NCBI GenBank assembly: GCA_015179125.1
Contig: WHVA01000058.1
Location: 248,001 to 312,000, forward strand
Source of the DNA: Gautieria morchelliformis
Lineage: Eukaryota > Basidiomycota > Agaricomycetes > Gomphales > Gomphaceae
Length of the DNA: 64,000 nucleotides
Direction of reading: 5' to 3'
Part shown: piece after piece, positions 50,246 through 61,967 of the stretch
How positions within the stretch are numbered: the stretch's first letter is position 1
Layout: every line of letters begins with the position of its first letter
The notes under the pieces: generated by a model
The model's database searches: none
Told to the model about the DNA's origin: nothing
Seen by the model: the letters and a program-made list of their open reading frames with translations, nothing else
Position numbers and translations under genes: made by a program

Positions 50246-52264
50246 TACAAAACCGGGCGTCACGCCGAAAGGCCGTGAGCAATTGGTCGTAATACTTGTG
50301 CCTCCCTGAGCACGCGAGCTGGGTGTACTCTTCGCCCAAGCGCAGGCTGAGAACCGACCGACGCCTAGTAGGAGCCGCAGCGTGAGACGCCCAGTCTGAG
50401 CTCCAACCTGCACTGGCCAGCTGGACTGCGGACTTTGGGGTCGGGCTTCGACCCGGGACCGAGCTCATGCTGGTTTCCACTCATTCCCACGCGGAGTATA
50501 GTAAATTAGGCATCATACTCAGTCTATCTTAAGGTCTGTCTGTGTACAGTGCTGGACACCAAATGAGGCAGAAAATTCGGCTCGGGGTCTACTGGAGATA
50601 TGCCGTGACATTGTCATCTGTGGGACTTGGACACCGACAAGCCGAGAAATTGAAACTAAGACCAGGATCTCGCGGGAGTCTGTACTTCGGAGTCCTATCA
50701 GTGTGTCAGTTACCACTGAATTGAATACTTAATATACATCCAGCGGTTGCTAGCAGGTCAAGTGATATACACATGACATCGTCCTGCTACGTCACAATAA
50801 TAATCGATCTTTAACATTACTGTAAAATCAAACAGTAGACTTATAATTTTTTTTGTCCATTTCCCCGGTTCGAAGGCTACCAACTTGCCCAGGTGTGCCC
50901 GCATCGCGAATATTTTGCTTTACGAAATCAGTCGCTACGATACACACTCCGAACCCTGACTCAGAAGCGTTCGCATGCAGTGCGCTATATCGTTGAGGGT
51001 TGTGTACGACACATACAAGAGTTCATATGAACACATACTCTTGCAGCCGTTGATTTCTGCACTCAGCCTGCGTCTGAGCCGCCATTTCTTACAACCACTG
51101 CTTAGGTTCCTACTCCTCCCAGGCCCCACATCCGTACGCGCTACTTCTCCCCGCATTGGCTGCGCACGTGCTCTACATGCCATTCGCCGCAGCATGACTG
51201 GTTATAACCTACCGGTTGGACCCAAATTGTGTCGCATCGCAAAGATGCCTGTAAGAAAATTGCACTGGGGGAAAGCTGTCTATTGCTGGGCGGCAGTAAA
51301 TTGCTATTATTACTAAAGCTTCAGCAACATAACGGACAGAAATCGAACGTCTTACCCTGGGAGCCTGTGTTCCAAAACCCCAATCGATCGATGTGCAGAT
51401 GATAGGTCGTCTGACAAGAACACGTTTTGGGGCTGCAGATCGTTGTGCATGACAACCGAATGGCGTGAAGGACTGTCCGGCTATTGCGACTATCTTGTTG
51501 ATCACTGTGGGGAAAGATCGAATGGCATTGAGCTGCAGGCTTCCTGATATTGCCTGCCAAGTGGATGTGAACGGGTGCCCCCTATGCGGGGCCAGTAGCG
51601 CCCGTCGGCTGGTGTATTTTCGGGCTCGGTCCGACGCTTCTGACATGCAATGTCGGACCTTTCAGCACGATTGCGTTGCCATGAAGCTAAAGCCATTACT
51701 GTAAATCGATAAGCTGACCTCAGGGATACCTTGGTCACACGTGTGGTCATGCCCGATGCAGGATTGACGAGTACTTAGAATAATACTTAGTGTGATTGTG
51801 TTCTGCTCTCCCCGTGGCCACTGCCTGGCACACTATCAGGACGATGCTTCTCTCTGAGTCACCAGCGGCACAGGATCAGTTGCTCGTCCTCGTTAGCGAT
51901 TCCAAGGCGACAGAATACGCGATAGGTTAGCTTTTTCTGCTGTGAATATCTCCTCGTGTCTACTCAGCCTTTTCCTCTTCCTACAGTTGCTGCCACAGCT
52001 CTTCTCTAGTACGCTCAACAGATGAGTCTTGCAGTGGCAATGATCCGTTAACGAGGTTTCAGCTACGATAGTGTGTTGACGTTCTCTCAAGAGGTGCATT
52101 CCTCCCTGCCTTTTAACTGTTAATACGTGCTGTTGATACTTTCTCGTTTCAGGTGGATTTAGTCTGGAGGCAGCGCCTTGGCTGGGGAAAATTTCTCTAT
52201 GTGCGTAAGCTGACATTTTACATTTCCTGACAATACGTTGACGCAATGATGGCGATAGCTTGTA
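50246..52264. other. About 2 kb without a recognised gene
   Basis: Short frames on both strands only. A second GGTCGAAGCCC string (minus, about 50450) is B-box-like. No transposon protein, LTR pair or tandem repeat is evident. Confidence 0.4.
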
Positions 52265-53135
52265 GTGGGTATCTTCTTAAAACTCCCAAGTGTTCACGTC
52301 AATCCTTTTTTCCCCCAAAGATACGTTACTTTGCCCTCTTTTCCCAGACCTTTAACACAGCATGTTTGTTTATCTATGGAGATATTGATCGTGCAAACTA
52401 TATCTCATGCTTATCCAGTGTATCTCAACAATACCGCCGGCCCTAAGGTAACGTTTACACTTTACTACAGGTTTGTTTCATATGCCTACCCTTCACACAG
52501 TTGTGAGTCCTTCCAAGACCATGCCTAGCTTTGGACTCAGCTCCTGCAAGGTGTTTGTTCGCGGTACGTTTCAAAGTAGTAAGTGCAGGCGTGACCCTGT
52601 GGCTTGTAGAACTAAGTCTTGCGACAGTGAGTGGCTCGGGTCGAATGACGTTTACCTTAATGACAGCCTTACCAGAGAGTTTGGATATTATACAATCGGT
52701 CGCTCACACTCCTTCTCAGCTTGGGAGTCATCTATACGTGTACGCCTTCCTCCTTATTTACCACTCGAGCTATGTGTTTGCTAACGCTGAATATTTCTCT
52801 TTAGGTAGCATCGCAGCTGTGTAATATGGTTATTTTCTCCTTTTCTTGCATAGACTCACCCCCATACCTTCAAAGAACGTTCATAAATGTTGGAGCATTG
52901 CTGCACCACCCAAGTCAGCTCGTGTGTTTCTTCCTGATCATTGTACCATAATGACCACTTCTCTTGCCTCTATGAAGCCATTTCACGCCCAGGGTAATAT
53001 TTACTGGACCCGTCTTCGTCGCAAGCTCACTCGTTCAACAGCCCTATCCTGTCCGGATGTTATTCTTCAGGTAAGGTCTTGTTCCTCTTCAAGGACTCAT
53101 CACTAACCCTAATCATAGTCCCAAACTGGTACTAC
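52265..53135 (+). CDS. Possible multi-exon host gene
   Basis: The last clear exon is about 52855-53071 (SARVFLPDHCTIMTTSLASM, then GNIYWTRLRRKLTRSTALSC). It is preceded by a TTGCATAG acceptor and followed by GTAAGG, a CTAAC-type branch site and TCATAG. The next codons give SQTGTTP and a stop. Earlier coding-like stretches (52380-52450 and 52531-52800) include a hydrophobic run, LYVYAFLLIYHSSYVF. Exon joins upstream are uncertain and the family is unknown. Confidence 0.35.
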
Positions 53136-53179
53136 ACCATAAACATCCCGCCCTTGTTCACAGCACGTCGTATTCACTT

Positions 53180-53432
53180 GGTCGGTTATTTCACAAGTCT
53201 CACCCATTCGCTATCCAGACAGTGGTTCTTGTGATCCTCACAGTCCACAGAACCCACCAGGCAGCGAGATGTCTCGGATCAACAAGAGGGATGCCCCTAG
53301 TCGCCATATTACTCAGGGACGGTTTATTGAACTTCTCTGCGTTCGTTTCATTCCAATCTTGATTCCCAGCCTTTACGGTACTTATAAGGAGATCATTGAT
53401 ACCCACCCAGTGTTGCTGGTGAGCCGTGTCGC
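53180..53432 (+). pseudogene. Possible DUF6533-type membrane protein exon
   Basis: Reads IQTVVLVILTVHRTHQAARC, then MPLVAILLRDGLLNFSAFVS, a stop, and FPAFTVLIRR. The pattern of a hydrophobic helix, an Arg-rich loop and LLRDG followed by a Phe/Tyr-rich helix recalls the large DUF6533 membrane family of Agaricomycetes. One helix pair only, with a stop inside, so this is at most a remnant. Confidence 0.35.
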
Positions 53433-54900
53433 GAACACTCAGTGAACGTGGATGATTAATTACTTTACTTAAGCCATGCTGAGCGTCAACATACTGCTCT
53501 TTTATGTTGCACGTGTCACCCTCGTACCTCTCGGAACAGGGTGAGCAGTTTTTGTATTAGAGACTACGCCGTACTCGACGGGCCTCATGGATGCTTTTAG
53601 ATTTATTATTGCGTAAGTGATCACCTTGCATGCCATTCCGGAAAACAGGATGTAAAACCTCTGATCAGAGTTCCATGCATATCTGGGTCAAGGCTTTTCC
53701 TCAACGTGCGCCACGAAATCCTTCATCCAAATCTTACCACAGCCATACCCCTGGAGAGGCTTGTAATCAGGGCGTCTGGCCCTCCTGTGGAGGTTACTGA
53801 GCTGTATGAAATGCCGGAGGAGCATGTCGGCGAAGTGAAGGGGGGAATATCTGGCCATAGTCAAACGTGCTATCGTAGTCCTTGATAGCGCCTTGATCTC
53901 GTCCGCAAGCGCCAACGATATACCCAGACTGCGACTATATACCTGTTGTACAAATAAGCCTGTTTCATAGTGTAAACACAGTTCTCTATGGTGGACAAAG
54001 CAGGAATGAGGACGTAATGGAGACACGAGTTGAAGGTGAGTCGAGATTGTGTGTCTGGTAACGTAAATGAGAGTGCTAACTATGCTAGTGCGGGCCAGAG
54101 CGTGATATTGCCGGTAGCCCAAGAGTGAGTTGGATTCAGCGACATTGCATAATGAGGCCCTGAAACAAATGTTACGGTGATAACTAATCAAAATCGGCGT
54201 TAGGTCTGGGAGGAACACGGATCTGTCCTAGATATTAAAGTGCCGTCTCGGTGAGCGATCAAGTACGAAAGACAATGGCTACTCCCGGTGATGATGAGGG
54301 TGTGATGACGCACGTGCGGGAGGCGTAGTGACCCCCGTGTAGAGGCAGCGCAGTGGAGTATGATGGAGGAGTGGACATGTGAATGCCAGTGGCGGTTGAT
54401 GGAAGACACCATGCATTGCGTACCTGATGATGGAGTCGTAATAGATGAGTGAGTATAACGCGTTCCCAATGCCGGCACGTATGGTCTGATATACCGTATA
54501 CGACGCTGCCTCTCTTGGCAGGCATAAATAACAAGCCTCGCATCCCTTCTCCTCATCCGACCGATGGCTGTGCTAAGCTGCCACGATGTCTTCGCCGCCG
54601 TCAATGTCATTTACGATTATATGTCGCATTATGGGTCAGAGCATAATAGTAAATGGGGTAACCAGAACCGGATCGACGCGCGCGAGGCGTCGTGCGCCAC
54701 ACTGAGCGGTTCGACGGTTGTAAACGGGGATCACTGTGTGGGTATCGTTGTCAGCGATGGTATGGCGTGCGTAAAACAGGGGTAAGTGGGAAGAGAAGCA
54801 ACAGCGGAATAATGGCCAGAAATAAAACGATAAACACACGCATTGAAACCATCACCTCAGAAAGTATATATAACACACGACAGGCATGCACTCACGCCAT
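53433..54900. other. Mostly unassigned sequence
   Basis: Contains a 176-codon minus frame (54218-53688) that mixes likely intron and exon (ALADEIKALSRTTIARLTMA, then LHFADMLLRHFIQLSNLHRR), and a 73-codon plus frame from ATG 54564. Neither is recognised. I see no repeat. Confidence 0.35.
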
Positions 54901-54935
54901 TGCCAATAAATACCTCCGTCCGCGCCACAATCTCC

Positions 54936-55277
54936 ATGTCCACCGCCAGCCTCGCGGCGGCAGTTCCTCGACCTCATCTTCCCATCCATGCCCAGGTCGT
55001 CCACCACTCCGTGCTGGCGCCGGAAGCTGAGGGTGCCCTGCGGCTCGCGAGTCGATGCGCATTTGCCTCGTCGGTCCGGTATCATTCGTATAATGACTCT
55101 CGTCAGGATATCGTCTCTCCATACCCCGCTCAATCCACCCCAGCAGCACCTGGTCCCATCTGTTCGTACATGCCGTACGTGCCGTATTATATCATCGAGC
55201 GAGGGCAAACAGTGGCGTGCGAGGTCGGCATGGTCGGGGGGTGTACCTGGAGGAGAGAGTTAGCTAATGAGAGATGA
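54936..55277 (+). CDS. Small hypothetical protein
   Basis: ATG 54936 opens 113 codons (MSTASLAAAVPRPHLPIHAQ, then VRYHSYNDSRQDIVSPYPAQ, ending GGCTWRRELANER). A TATA-like 'gtatatataac' lies at about 54864-54874, roughly 60 bp upstream, which suits a basidiomycete promoter. No domain, signal peptide or membrane helix is obvious. The 3' end could be spliced differently. Confidence 0.42.
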   Translation: MSTASLAAAVPRPHLPIHAQVVHHSVLAPEAEGALRLASRCAFASSVRYHSYNDSRQDIVSPYPAQSTPAAPGPICSYMPYVPYYIIERGQTVACEVGMVGGCTWRRELANER

Positions 55278-55496
55278 GGGGAGAAAGCAATAATGAAAAT
55301 GAAACATGGTGGGGTGAAGAAGCTGAGAGGGGCCAAAAGAATGCATAGAGGATGGCTGATATTAAAAGAAAATGACGAGAAGCGAGCTAAGGGAAGAAAA
55401 ATCAAAAGAGAGAATGCATGTGCGATAAACTAAGCAGACGACGAGAAAAGGAAGCTTCGGGTGAAGGGACCGGAAGGAGAGATGGGTTAGGTGATC

Positions 55497-56950
55497 CAAT
55501 ACTGTGACAACAAAGTTTTCTGAGTCTTCCGTCATCCAGAAGTAAAACCGAGGGGACGAACTGGGACAGAGCAACCACCTGAATGAAGGACAAGCGAGGA
55601 AGTACAGAAAATTAAGTAGAAGATGTGGAAGAATGACACGCGGCGAGGAAAGCGGAAAAAAAAAAAAAAAACATGGAATGAGATCAAAAGAACCAGGTGA
55701 GAAGTACCAGGAGCGCGGCATGACCAGGAAATGAGGACGCGGGGGTGACGCCACAGACACAATAAAAAGACAGAAAGGCAAAAGAATGATCCCGCACACC
55801 CCCGCTTGTTAACGTCCTGCCACCCCGCGCTGTCGCGAGGTGTACACAGTGCTGCTCAAAGTCGTCGCGTGGGAGGGGAAACGCGAGCAAGCGGGCGAGG
55901 GGGCTAGCGTGGTGGCCGCGAGGGACATATCTGCCAGGTCCGCGTGCTGCGTAGAGTCCGCGTCGTGCGGCGGCTCTGCTGCGGGGTGGTCCGGGCTCCA
56001 TGCACGTCGTTGTCCATATCGCTGGGCATACGCGTCAGACCGATAGTCAGACCCGCACCCGCAGCGTATCCCGGTGCCCTTGGATTGCGCTGCGTTGCAC
56101 CGTGCACGAGCGGACTCCAGTGGTGGAGGCCCGTGAGCACCGGGGAGTCGAGCAGCGTGGGCAGGAGGGAGATGCGGCGGGTACTGTCGGAAAAACGTTA
56201 GTGGTGCGATAACAATAATAGAAAATAAGATGTACAAGCAGAGTATAGCAATACCCAGGGTCTAGGTCGGAGTCCCCACCGCCCCTGCAACTAGTAGAGT
56301 CTTCAGACAAGAACCCCTCCGCCCCTATCCCACAGCCTCCCCCATAAACTGGACATCCCTGGCAGTCGCCACAATGGACGCGTCAATGACGTGTTCCGTG
56401 GACAAGCGCTGCAGGGGTGTCCTCGTGGTCGATGCGATCGAGCGCCATTATGTCACCCCTACGATTCAATAAGAACGTGCCCGAGGATCTCTTGTTGTAC
56501 GACGAACGCGTCGGCAGCGGACTTTGAATGAAAGAGAATCGGGCTAAGCAAAAGCAGATCTTCATCCGATACATCCTCAGCCTTCTAGTGCATTTTCACA
56601 GCCTATGCATCGCAAATCTCAGCACTCAGCTAATAACGTATAGCGTTGTTGTTCCACCTTCCCAGCCATCGGCGCGCACTTTGATCTTCTTCTTCGTAAG
56701 TACCACTACTGGGCCCGCAACCTCAACGTTGCGGCTATTATAAACTCCAGATGCACGTGAGCTGCCGCTGGTTCAAGTTATTCCGTGGACCTCCGAGGCC
56801 ACGGAGGCAATTACCATTTTAGGTCCGACCGCATCAAACCACTTTTTGTGGACCGATGCACAACGTCGGAACCATCAGTCTCATTTAGTCCACAGAGCGT
56901 CTATCTCGCATTCCACCTTGTCTTCCCATACGTATAAGTAATTTACTGTG
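55497..56950. other. A-B spacer, array unit 1 (A gene itself missing)
   Basis: Begins inside the A 3' end (equivalent to 60650) and follows 60660-61925 closely. It has a C-like segment on the minus strand (A16 run at 55657-55672, 'gcatgaccaggaaatgagg' at 55718), the degraded ACGCGT palindrome near 56377 and the B upstream region with 'tacgtataagtaattt' at 56929-56944. Confidence 0.65.
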
Positions 56951-56992
56951 ACATGGGTTCCTCCTCGCCCCCGCACTTCCTCGCACCCACAC

Positions 56993-58832
56993 ATGAACCA
57001 GACGCGTTGCCTCTGCGCATCATCATCCAACGCCGCGTATGCCTCTTCTGGCACATGCTCCGTGAGTGACCTGCGTTCTTCGCATCTCACTCAGCTCACT
57101 TACCTCCCTGTTGCTTTTCAGTGTCAGAGCGCATTCAGGCCTTATCTAACGCGGAACACAGCCACTCGGGAGTATTTATCGGGCATTTTGCTATGTACGT
57201 CGATGGAGGAAGAGGATTCGACAAACTGGTCGGACGTAATTGTGAGTTATACAACGTCCTTAGATACTCCATTGCTTCTCACATCACGTTGGTTCAGCAT
57301 AAGGCGAACGAGCAGTTTGAGGCGGGCGAGGCGTCTGAGGCGTACGAGGAGCTCGATCCTCTCAGAACTACTGAAGACTCGCCTCTAACCCTGCTCCCTT
57401 GGGATTTCTCGGATGTCATCGATGCAGAAGTTGCGGCGCCGACTCCCCCTGAACAGGCTTCACCCGCCGCATCTTCCGCCCCCTCATTAGCATATCACCT
57501 CACCTTGGTCCAGCCTCCTCAGTACGAGGAGCTGCCACCCCTCAGAAGTACAAGCCGTGAAGGCTCGCCTCTAACCCCGCTCCCTTGGGATTTCTCGGAT
57601 GTCATCGACGCAGAAGTTGTGGAGCCGACTCCCCCAGCCGAGCCCTCGGTTTACGTATCTCCAAGCGAATTGTCCAGTCCACCAAAATCCGGCGACAAAG
57701 TGGATGGGGACGCAACAACGCAGCCCCCCCAGAGATACCTATGGCACCCCGCACACTGTCAGGCCCGACCCTGCGCTCGTGTAGCCTCACCCGAGCCTCG
57801 GCCCCAGCTTCCGACGAGCAACACGCCCTCGTTCCACCGACGGCTGGACCATCCCACCGCCATGCGGATGGGAAACCAACGGACGACGCCGCCGAGGAGC
57901 AATCTGGCGACCTTCAACAGCCGCCCTCGGACAACGGCACCTACGAGGACCGATCCGGAGGGGACTACGACGAGGAATCAGGGAGCAACCCCCAGCCGCC
58001 CGGGCCACCTATACTCCCGGGGAAATCCCGCCATAAACCGTCGCTTCGGCGCGACCCTCCCACCTGCCGCCGTCCTTTCTGCTCCACGCGAACGCGCGTT
58101 GGCGCAGACCATCCGGAAGATACACACAAGGACACCGACGAGGACGCCGACGAGGATGTCAACGAGGAGTTCGAGGACATTCCTCTGGAGCCTCCCCATC
58201 ACACGCGCCCGGGTCCATCCCGCCGCGTGGCTACCCGTCGTACCCCGGCTCCCAACCACCATGATCGTGTCTACAAGCCGAAAGGCACCAGGGAAACACC
58301 TCCAAAGATTCCAAGACGCCCAGTCATCATCTTGTCCGATGCAGAGCTGAAGGGAATCCACGAGAAACTTCGTGAAGGGTCCTTGGAGCTACTTAAGCTC
58401 CAGCTTCCCGTCAAAGGCGCAGGGAAATTGTGGAAGTGTGATGAATGTAGCCATACCTCCTTCCGCGATGAGGAGATGAGGCGCCACATGGAGACGCACA
58501 TCCCCACCCTCCGCCAACTGTGCTGGAATCCCGCGTGCCCGAAGCTTTTTGCGCGGATAGATTCTGTCCAGCGCCACATTCAGAGGTGCACGGCTAAACT
58601 TGAAAGTGGAAGAACGGTTAGCGACGAGACTCGGAGGGTGCTAAAGGAGGAGACTCTGAGGGTGGTAAAGGAGAAGACTCTGAGGGTGGTAAATGAGAAG
58701 ACTCTGAAGAAGACTCTGAGGGTGGTAAATGAGAAGACTCTGAAGAAGACTCTGAGGGTGCTAAAGGAGGAGACTCTGAGGGTGGTAGAGGAGACGAATG
58801 ACTATATCCCCGTAAAAATCAAGTGGATATAA
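56993..58832 (+). pseudogene. B gene, array unit 1 (zinc-finger protein)
   Basis: Gene model: exon 1 56993-57061 (MNQTRCLCASSSNAAYASSG); 60-bp intron; exon 2 57122-57241 (CQSAFRPYLTRNTATREYLS); 56-bp intron; exon 3 from 57298 (HKANEQFEAGEASEAYEELD). Both introns are phase 0. Exon 3 is Pro/Glu-rich with a duplicated block (SPLTLLPWDFSDVIDAEV twice). The frame changes near a C7 run (about 57727) and once more by 57830, then is open to 58832. That last part has TYEDRSGGDYDEESG, a basic linker, finger 1 CDECSHTSFRDEEMRRHMETH, finger 2 CWNPACPKLFARIDSVQRH plus a Cys, a repeat tail and YIPVKIKWI at the end. About 560 residues if repaired. Probably a nuclear DNA- or RNA-binding protein, by inference only. 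Confidence 0.75.
58638..58795 (+). repeat. Tandem repeat in the B tail (ETLRVV(K/N)EK units)
   Basis: Units of about 24-33 bp based on 'gagactctgagggtggtaaa' repeat six to seven times. They encode Lys/Glu/Leu/Val-rich heptad-like repeats. The 63-kb copy has only about two units (63796-63836). Confidence 0.88.
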
Positions 58833-59760
58833 GGTTCCAATCAGTGAGGAGAATCGGGAGGACTCGAACGTGTGTACCCGCCTAGTTTATTCATATGTAT
58901 TCCTTCCATCGACATGTAGCCAATATAATTCTGCTGTTCACTTGCGCCTCCATGTCTCCCCGTGTCTGGCCATCGGAACCACAGAGACGCATAGCGTAGC
59001 AGTTAAAAGCCATTCTCTCACAGCTGCGCTTTTCAACAACATACGCGATCACCACTGAGATTGCGGATTCAAGGGAAGAGTCTAAACCTGACGATCTAGT
59101 CCTGCAGATGCCTCACGGACTGACGGCAACGTATGTAGTCGCAGCAGCATACTTTCTACATTCGCGGCAGGTGGGCCTGGGCTTGTTGGTACGAGATGTA
59201 TAAGAAGCGCAGCATGACCAGCAAATGACGGCATACGAGTGATCCCACCACACAATATTGAAAAAAAAAATTTTACGGAAAACGCAAGGAAACGATTGAT
59301 CCCCCATTTCCACCACGCCTCTGTGGACACAGGGCTGCTCATAGTCAGCGCCTCGGAGATGGAACGCGAGTAAGCGGCGAAGGGGCCATGCGTGTCGGCT
59401 GGGAACCGCGTGCTGGCGTGCAGTCACCGGAGTGCGCTAACTTCCACCTCGAAGATCAAGTAGAGTGCTAGCTCTCCTAGTCGAATACCGACTGGTCACT
59501 GCAGTTAGACATAGTGCAAGGTCCGGGGCAGAGCTCCACCCATTGTCATGCGGTATCGTCGTGGGATGGGTCCGTGTGGGTGGTACGGGTCTCTATGTCG
59601 GAGATTGAACCATGCACGTGGCGAGAAGCAGTATCTGAGACGCGTTGGGCTCTCGCTCTGCTTATCAGCTTCGCGAAGCCGGCAGATCAACCGAGGTGGA
59701 ATGCTGTGTTCTGCCGCTCACACGGCTAACAAGCGTTGTGTTCCGCAATTGAATTACATG
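58833..59760 (-). repeat. C spacer between B (unit 1) and A (unit 2)
   Basis: On the minus strand from about 59745: head 'aacacaacgcttgttagcc', palindrome region, 'ggttcaatctccgac' box (about 59600), short basic frame, T10 run (59262-59271), 'tttgctggtcatgctgcgcttc' and the tail that touches the B stop. It is convergent with B. Confidence 0.7.
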
Positions 59761-59860
59761 TTCAAGCGAGAACATAAGCATCGAAAGGTACTCGCCCTTG
59801 GCCCTGTGTCCAAGACATAGGTCATGCAAAAGGTTGACGACCCAGGCCGCTAGCGTTGCT

Positions 59861-59868
59861 TTATATAA
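59861..59868 (+). promoter_or_regulatory. TATA box of the A gene
   Basis: TTATATAA lies 41 bp upstream of ATG 59909 and 86 bp upstream of ATG 59954. A similar 'ctttatgtaac' is at the same place in the 49-kb and 31-kb copies. Confidence 0.55.
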
Positions 59869-59908
59869 CATGGATCCCTTGTCTATCTCACCCTCCCTTC
59901 CCCGCCCA

Positions 59909-60741
59909 ATGCCCATAAACTACGAAGCGCCTTTCTGCCACTGCACATGCAGCATGGCGTTGTCTGACCTAGCCAAGGTCAGACAAATAGACCGGGCGGA
60001 ATTAATCGTCCACAACGTGGTGAATCGGAAGTACGTTGGATTCATCATGCTTGGTGAGTCACTTCCGCTCCTCGCATCTCACTCAGTGCACCTACTTTTC
60101 AGTCTTTACGAGCAGTCAAGCCGTATCTGCGGCATCCACCTACACTAAAAGCCACCCTCCCTCCGACAAGGAATCCGGCCTCCGACGAGAAGCCCAGCAT
60201 CATTCCTCAAACACCACCGCGCGACGACACGGCCGACGAGGAATCAGGGTAGATTGGGCAGACGCCCCCGCACAAGCCCGAGAGAATACACGAGCTCTCA
60301 AGGATCGCAGCCGCGATTGTTCGACCATTGATTGATCAAGTCGGTCGCACAGTCAGGCCCTCCCCTGCGCTCGTGCAAGCTGACTCCAGCCTCGACCCAG
60401 CGAATGGGGACCCAACCGACGCGGACATTGCTGACAAGAAATCCGACCTCGTTCCACCCTTGGCTGGACCATTCCACCGCCAAGCGGATGGGAAGCTAAC
60501 GGACGACGCCGACGAAGACACCTTTGAGGAAGAATCTGGCGACTTTCAATAGCCGCCGTCGGACGACGACACCTACGAGGAGCCATCGGGAGAGGAATAC
60601 GATGAGGCATCAGGGAACATTCTCCAGCCGCCCGCGCCCCCACTCTCCCTCCAATACTTTGGCAAGAATGTTTTCTGGGTCTTCCGTGATCCACAAGTAA
60701 AACCAACGGAAGGAACTGGGACAGAGAAACCACCTGAATGA
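59909..60741 (+). pseudogene. A gene, array unit 2
   Basis: Exon 1 has ATGs at 59909 and 59954 (MALSDLAKVRQIDRAELIVH). A 49-bp intron (60054-60102, GTGAGT..TTTCAG) follows. From 60103 one frame runs 212 codons to 60741 with two TAG codons (60250, 60550). Other copies have sense codons there. This frame reads SLRAVKPYLRHPPTLKATLP, then PTDADIADKKSDLVPPLAG, DEDTFEEESGDF and SGEEYDEASGNILQPPA. It ends FWVFRDPQVKPTEGTGTEKP. With the visible exon 1 frame the splice is out of phase with it, giving a shorter alternative product ending CSTID at 60338. So exon 1 or the splice is damaged. A resembles B in exon-2 start, intron and acidic repeats but has no zinc fingers. Confidence 0.6.
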
Positions 60742-61967
60742 ATGACAAGCGAGGAGGTACAGAAGATGTGGAAGAATGACGCGGGGCGAGGAAAGCGGGA
60801 AAGAAAAAACATTGGATGAGATCAAAAGAACCAGGGGAGAAGTACCAGAAGCGCGGCATGACCAGGAAATGAGGACGCTGGAGTGACGCCACAGACACAA
60901 TAAAAACACAGAAAGGCAGGAGAACGATCCCGCACACCCCCGCTTGTTAACGGCCTGCCACCTCGCGCTGGCGCGAGGTGTACACGGTGCTGCTCAAAGT
61001 CGCCGCGTGGCAGGGGCAAAGCGAGCAGGCGGACGAGGGGGGAGGGCGTGTGGGCCGCGAGGGACGTATCTGCGAGATGCGCGTGCTGCGCCGCCCATGC
61101 CCGCGGGGCGGTCCGGGCTCCACGCACGTCGTTGTCCATACCGCTGGCCATGTGCGTCAGACCGATCGTTCAGACCTCGCACCAGCGACGCATCCCCATG
61201 CGCTTAGATTGCGCTGCGTTGCCCTGTGCCCGAGCGGACTCCAGTGGAGGTTCGTGAGCACAGCCTGAGGGGAGTCGAGCAGCGTGGATAGGAGGGAGGA
61301 TGCGGCGGGTACTGTCGGAAAAGCGTTAGTGGTGCGATAACAATAATAGAAAGTAAGATGTACAAGCAGAGTATGGCATTACCCACGTCTAGGTCGGAGT
61401 CCCCACCCCCCTGCAACTAGTAGAGTCTTCAGACAAGGCCGGCCCCCTCCGCCCCTACCGCACAGCCTCCCAGAAACTGGACATCCCTGGCAGATGGACG
61501 CGTCAATGACGCGTCCGTGGACAACGGCGGCCGGGGATCGAGGCCCATTACGTCATGCCTACGATTCAATAAGAACGTGTGTTGTACGACGCGTCGGCAG
61601 CGGACTTTGAATGAAAGCTTCTCGAGAGAAGCGGGCTACGCGATAGCATATTTTCGTCCGATGCAACTATGCATCTCAAATCTAAGCGCTCAGCTCATAA
61701 CGTATCATTCCCAGCCGATCGGCGCACCCTTTGATCTTCTTTGCAAGTACCACTCGCCCTTGGCACTGCGCCCTGGCGCCACGGAGGTAATTACCATTTA
61801 GGTCCAAACGCAAAACAGTTTTTGTGGACTGATGGGCATCACGTCGGAACCATCAGTCTCATTTAGTCCACAGAATTGTATTCGCGAATTCCCCTTGTCT
61901 GCCCATACGTATAAGTAATTTACTGTGACATGGAATCGAGTCGTCTCCCCCCACTTCCCCGCACCCC
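60742..61967. other. A-B spacer, array unit 2
   Basis: Contains the C-like segment on the minus strand ('gcatgaccaggaaatgagg' at 60857), the intact ACGCGT palindrome (61496-61516), a second dyad GCTTCTC-GA-GAGAAGC (61616-61631) and the B upstream region ('tacgtataagtaattt' at 61905-61920). Frames here are not conserved between copies. Confidence 0.6.

Noticed and set aside
57121..58350. 409-codon frame as the true B product
   Set aside because: It reads through intron 2 (57242-57297) in the wrong frame, and past 57730 it runs out of phase with the zinc-finger frame.
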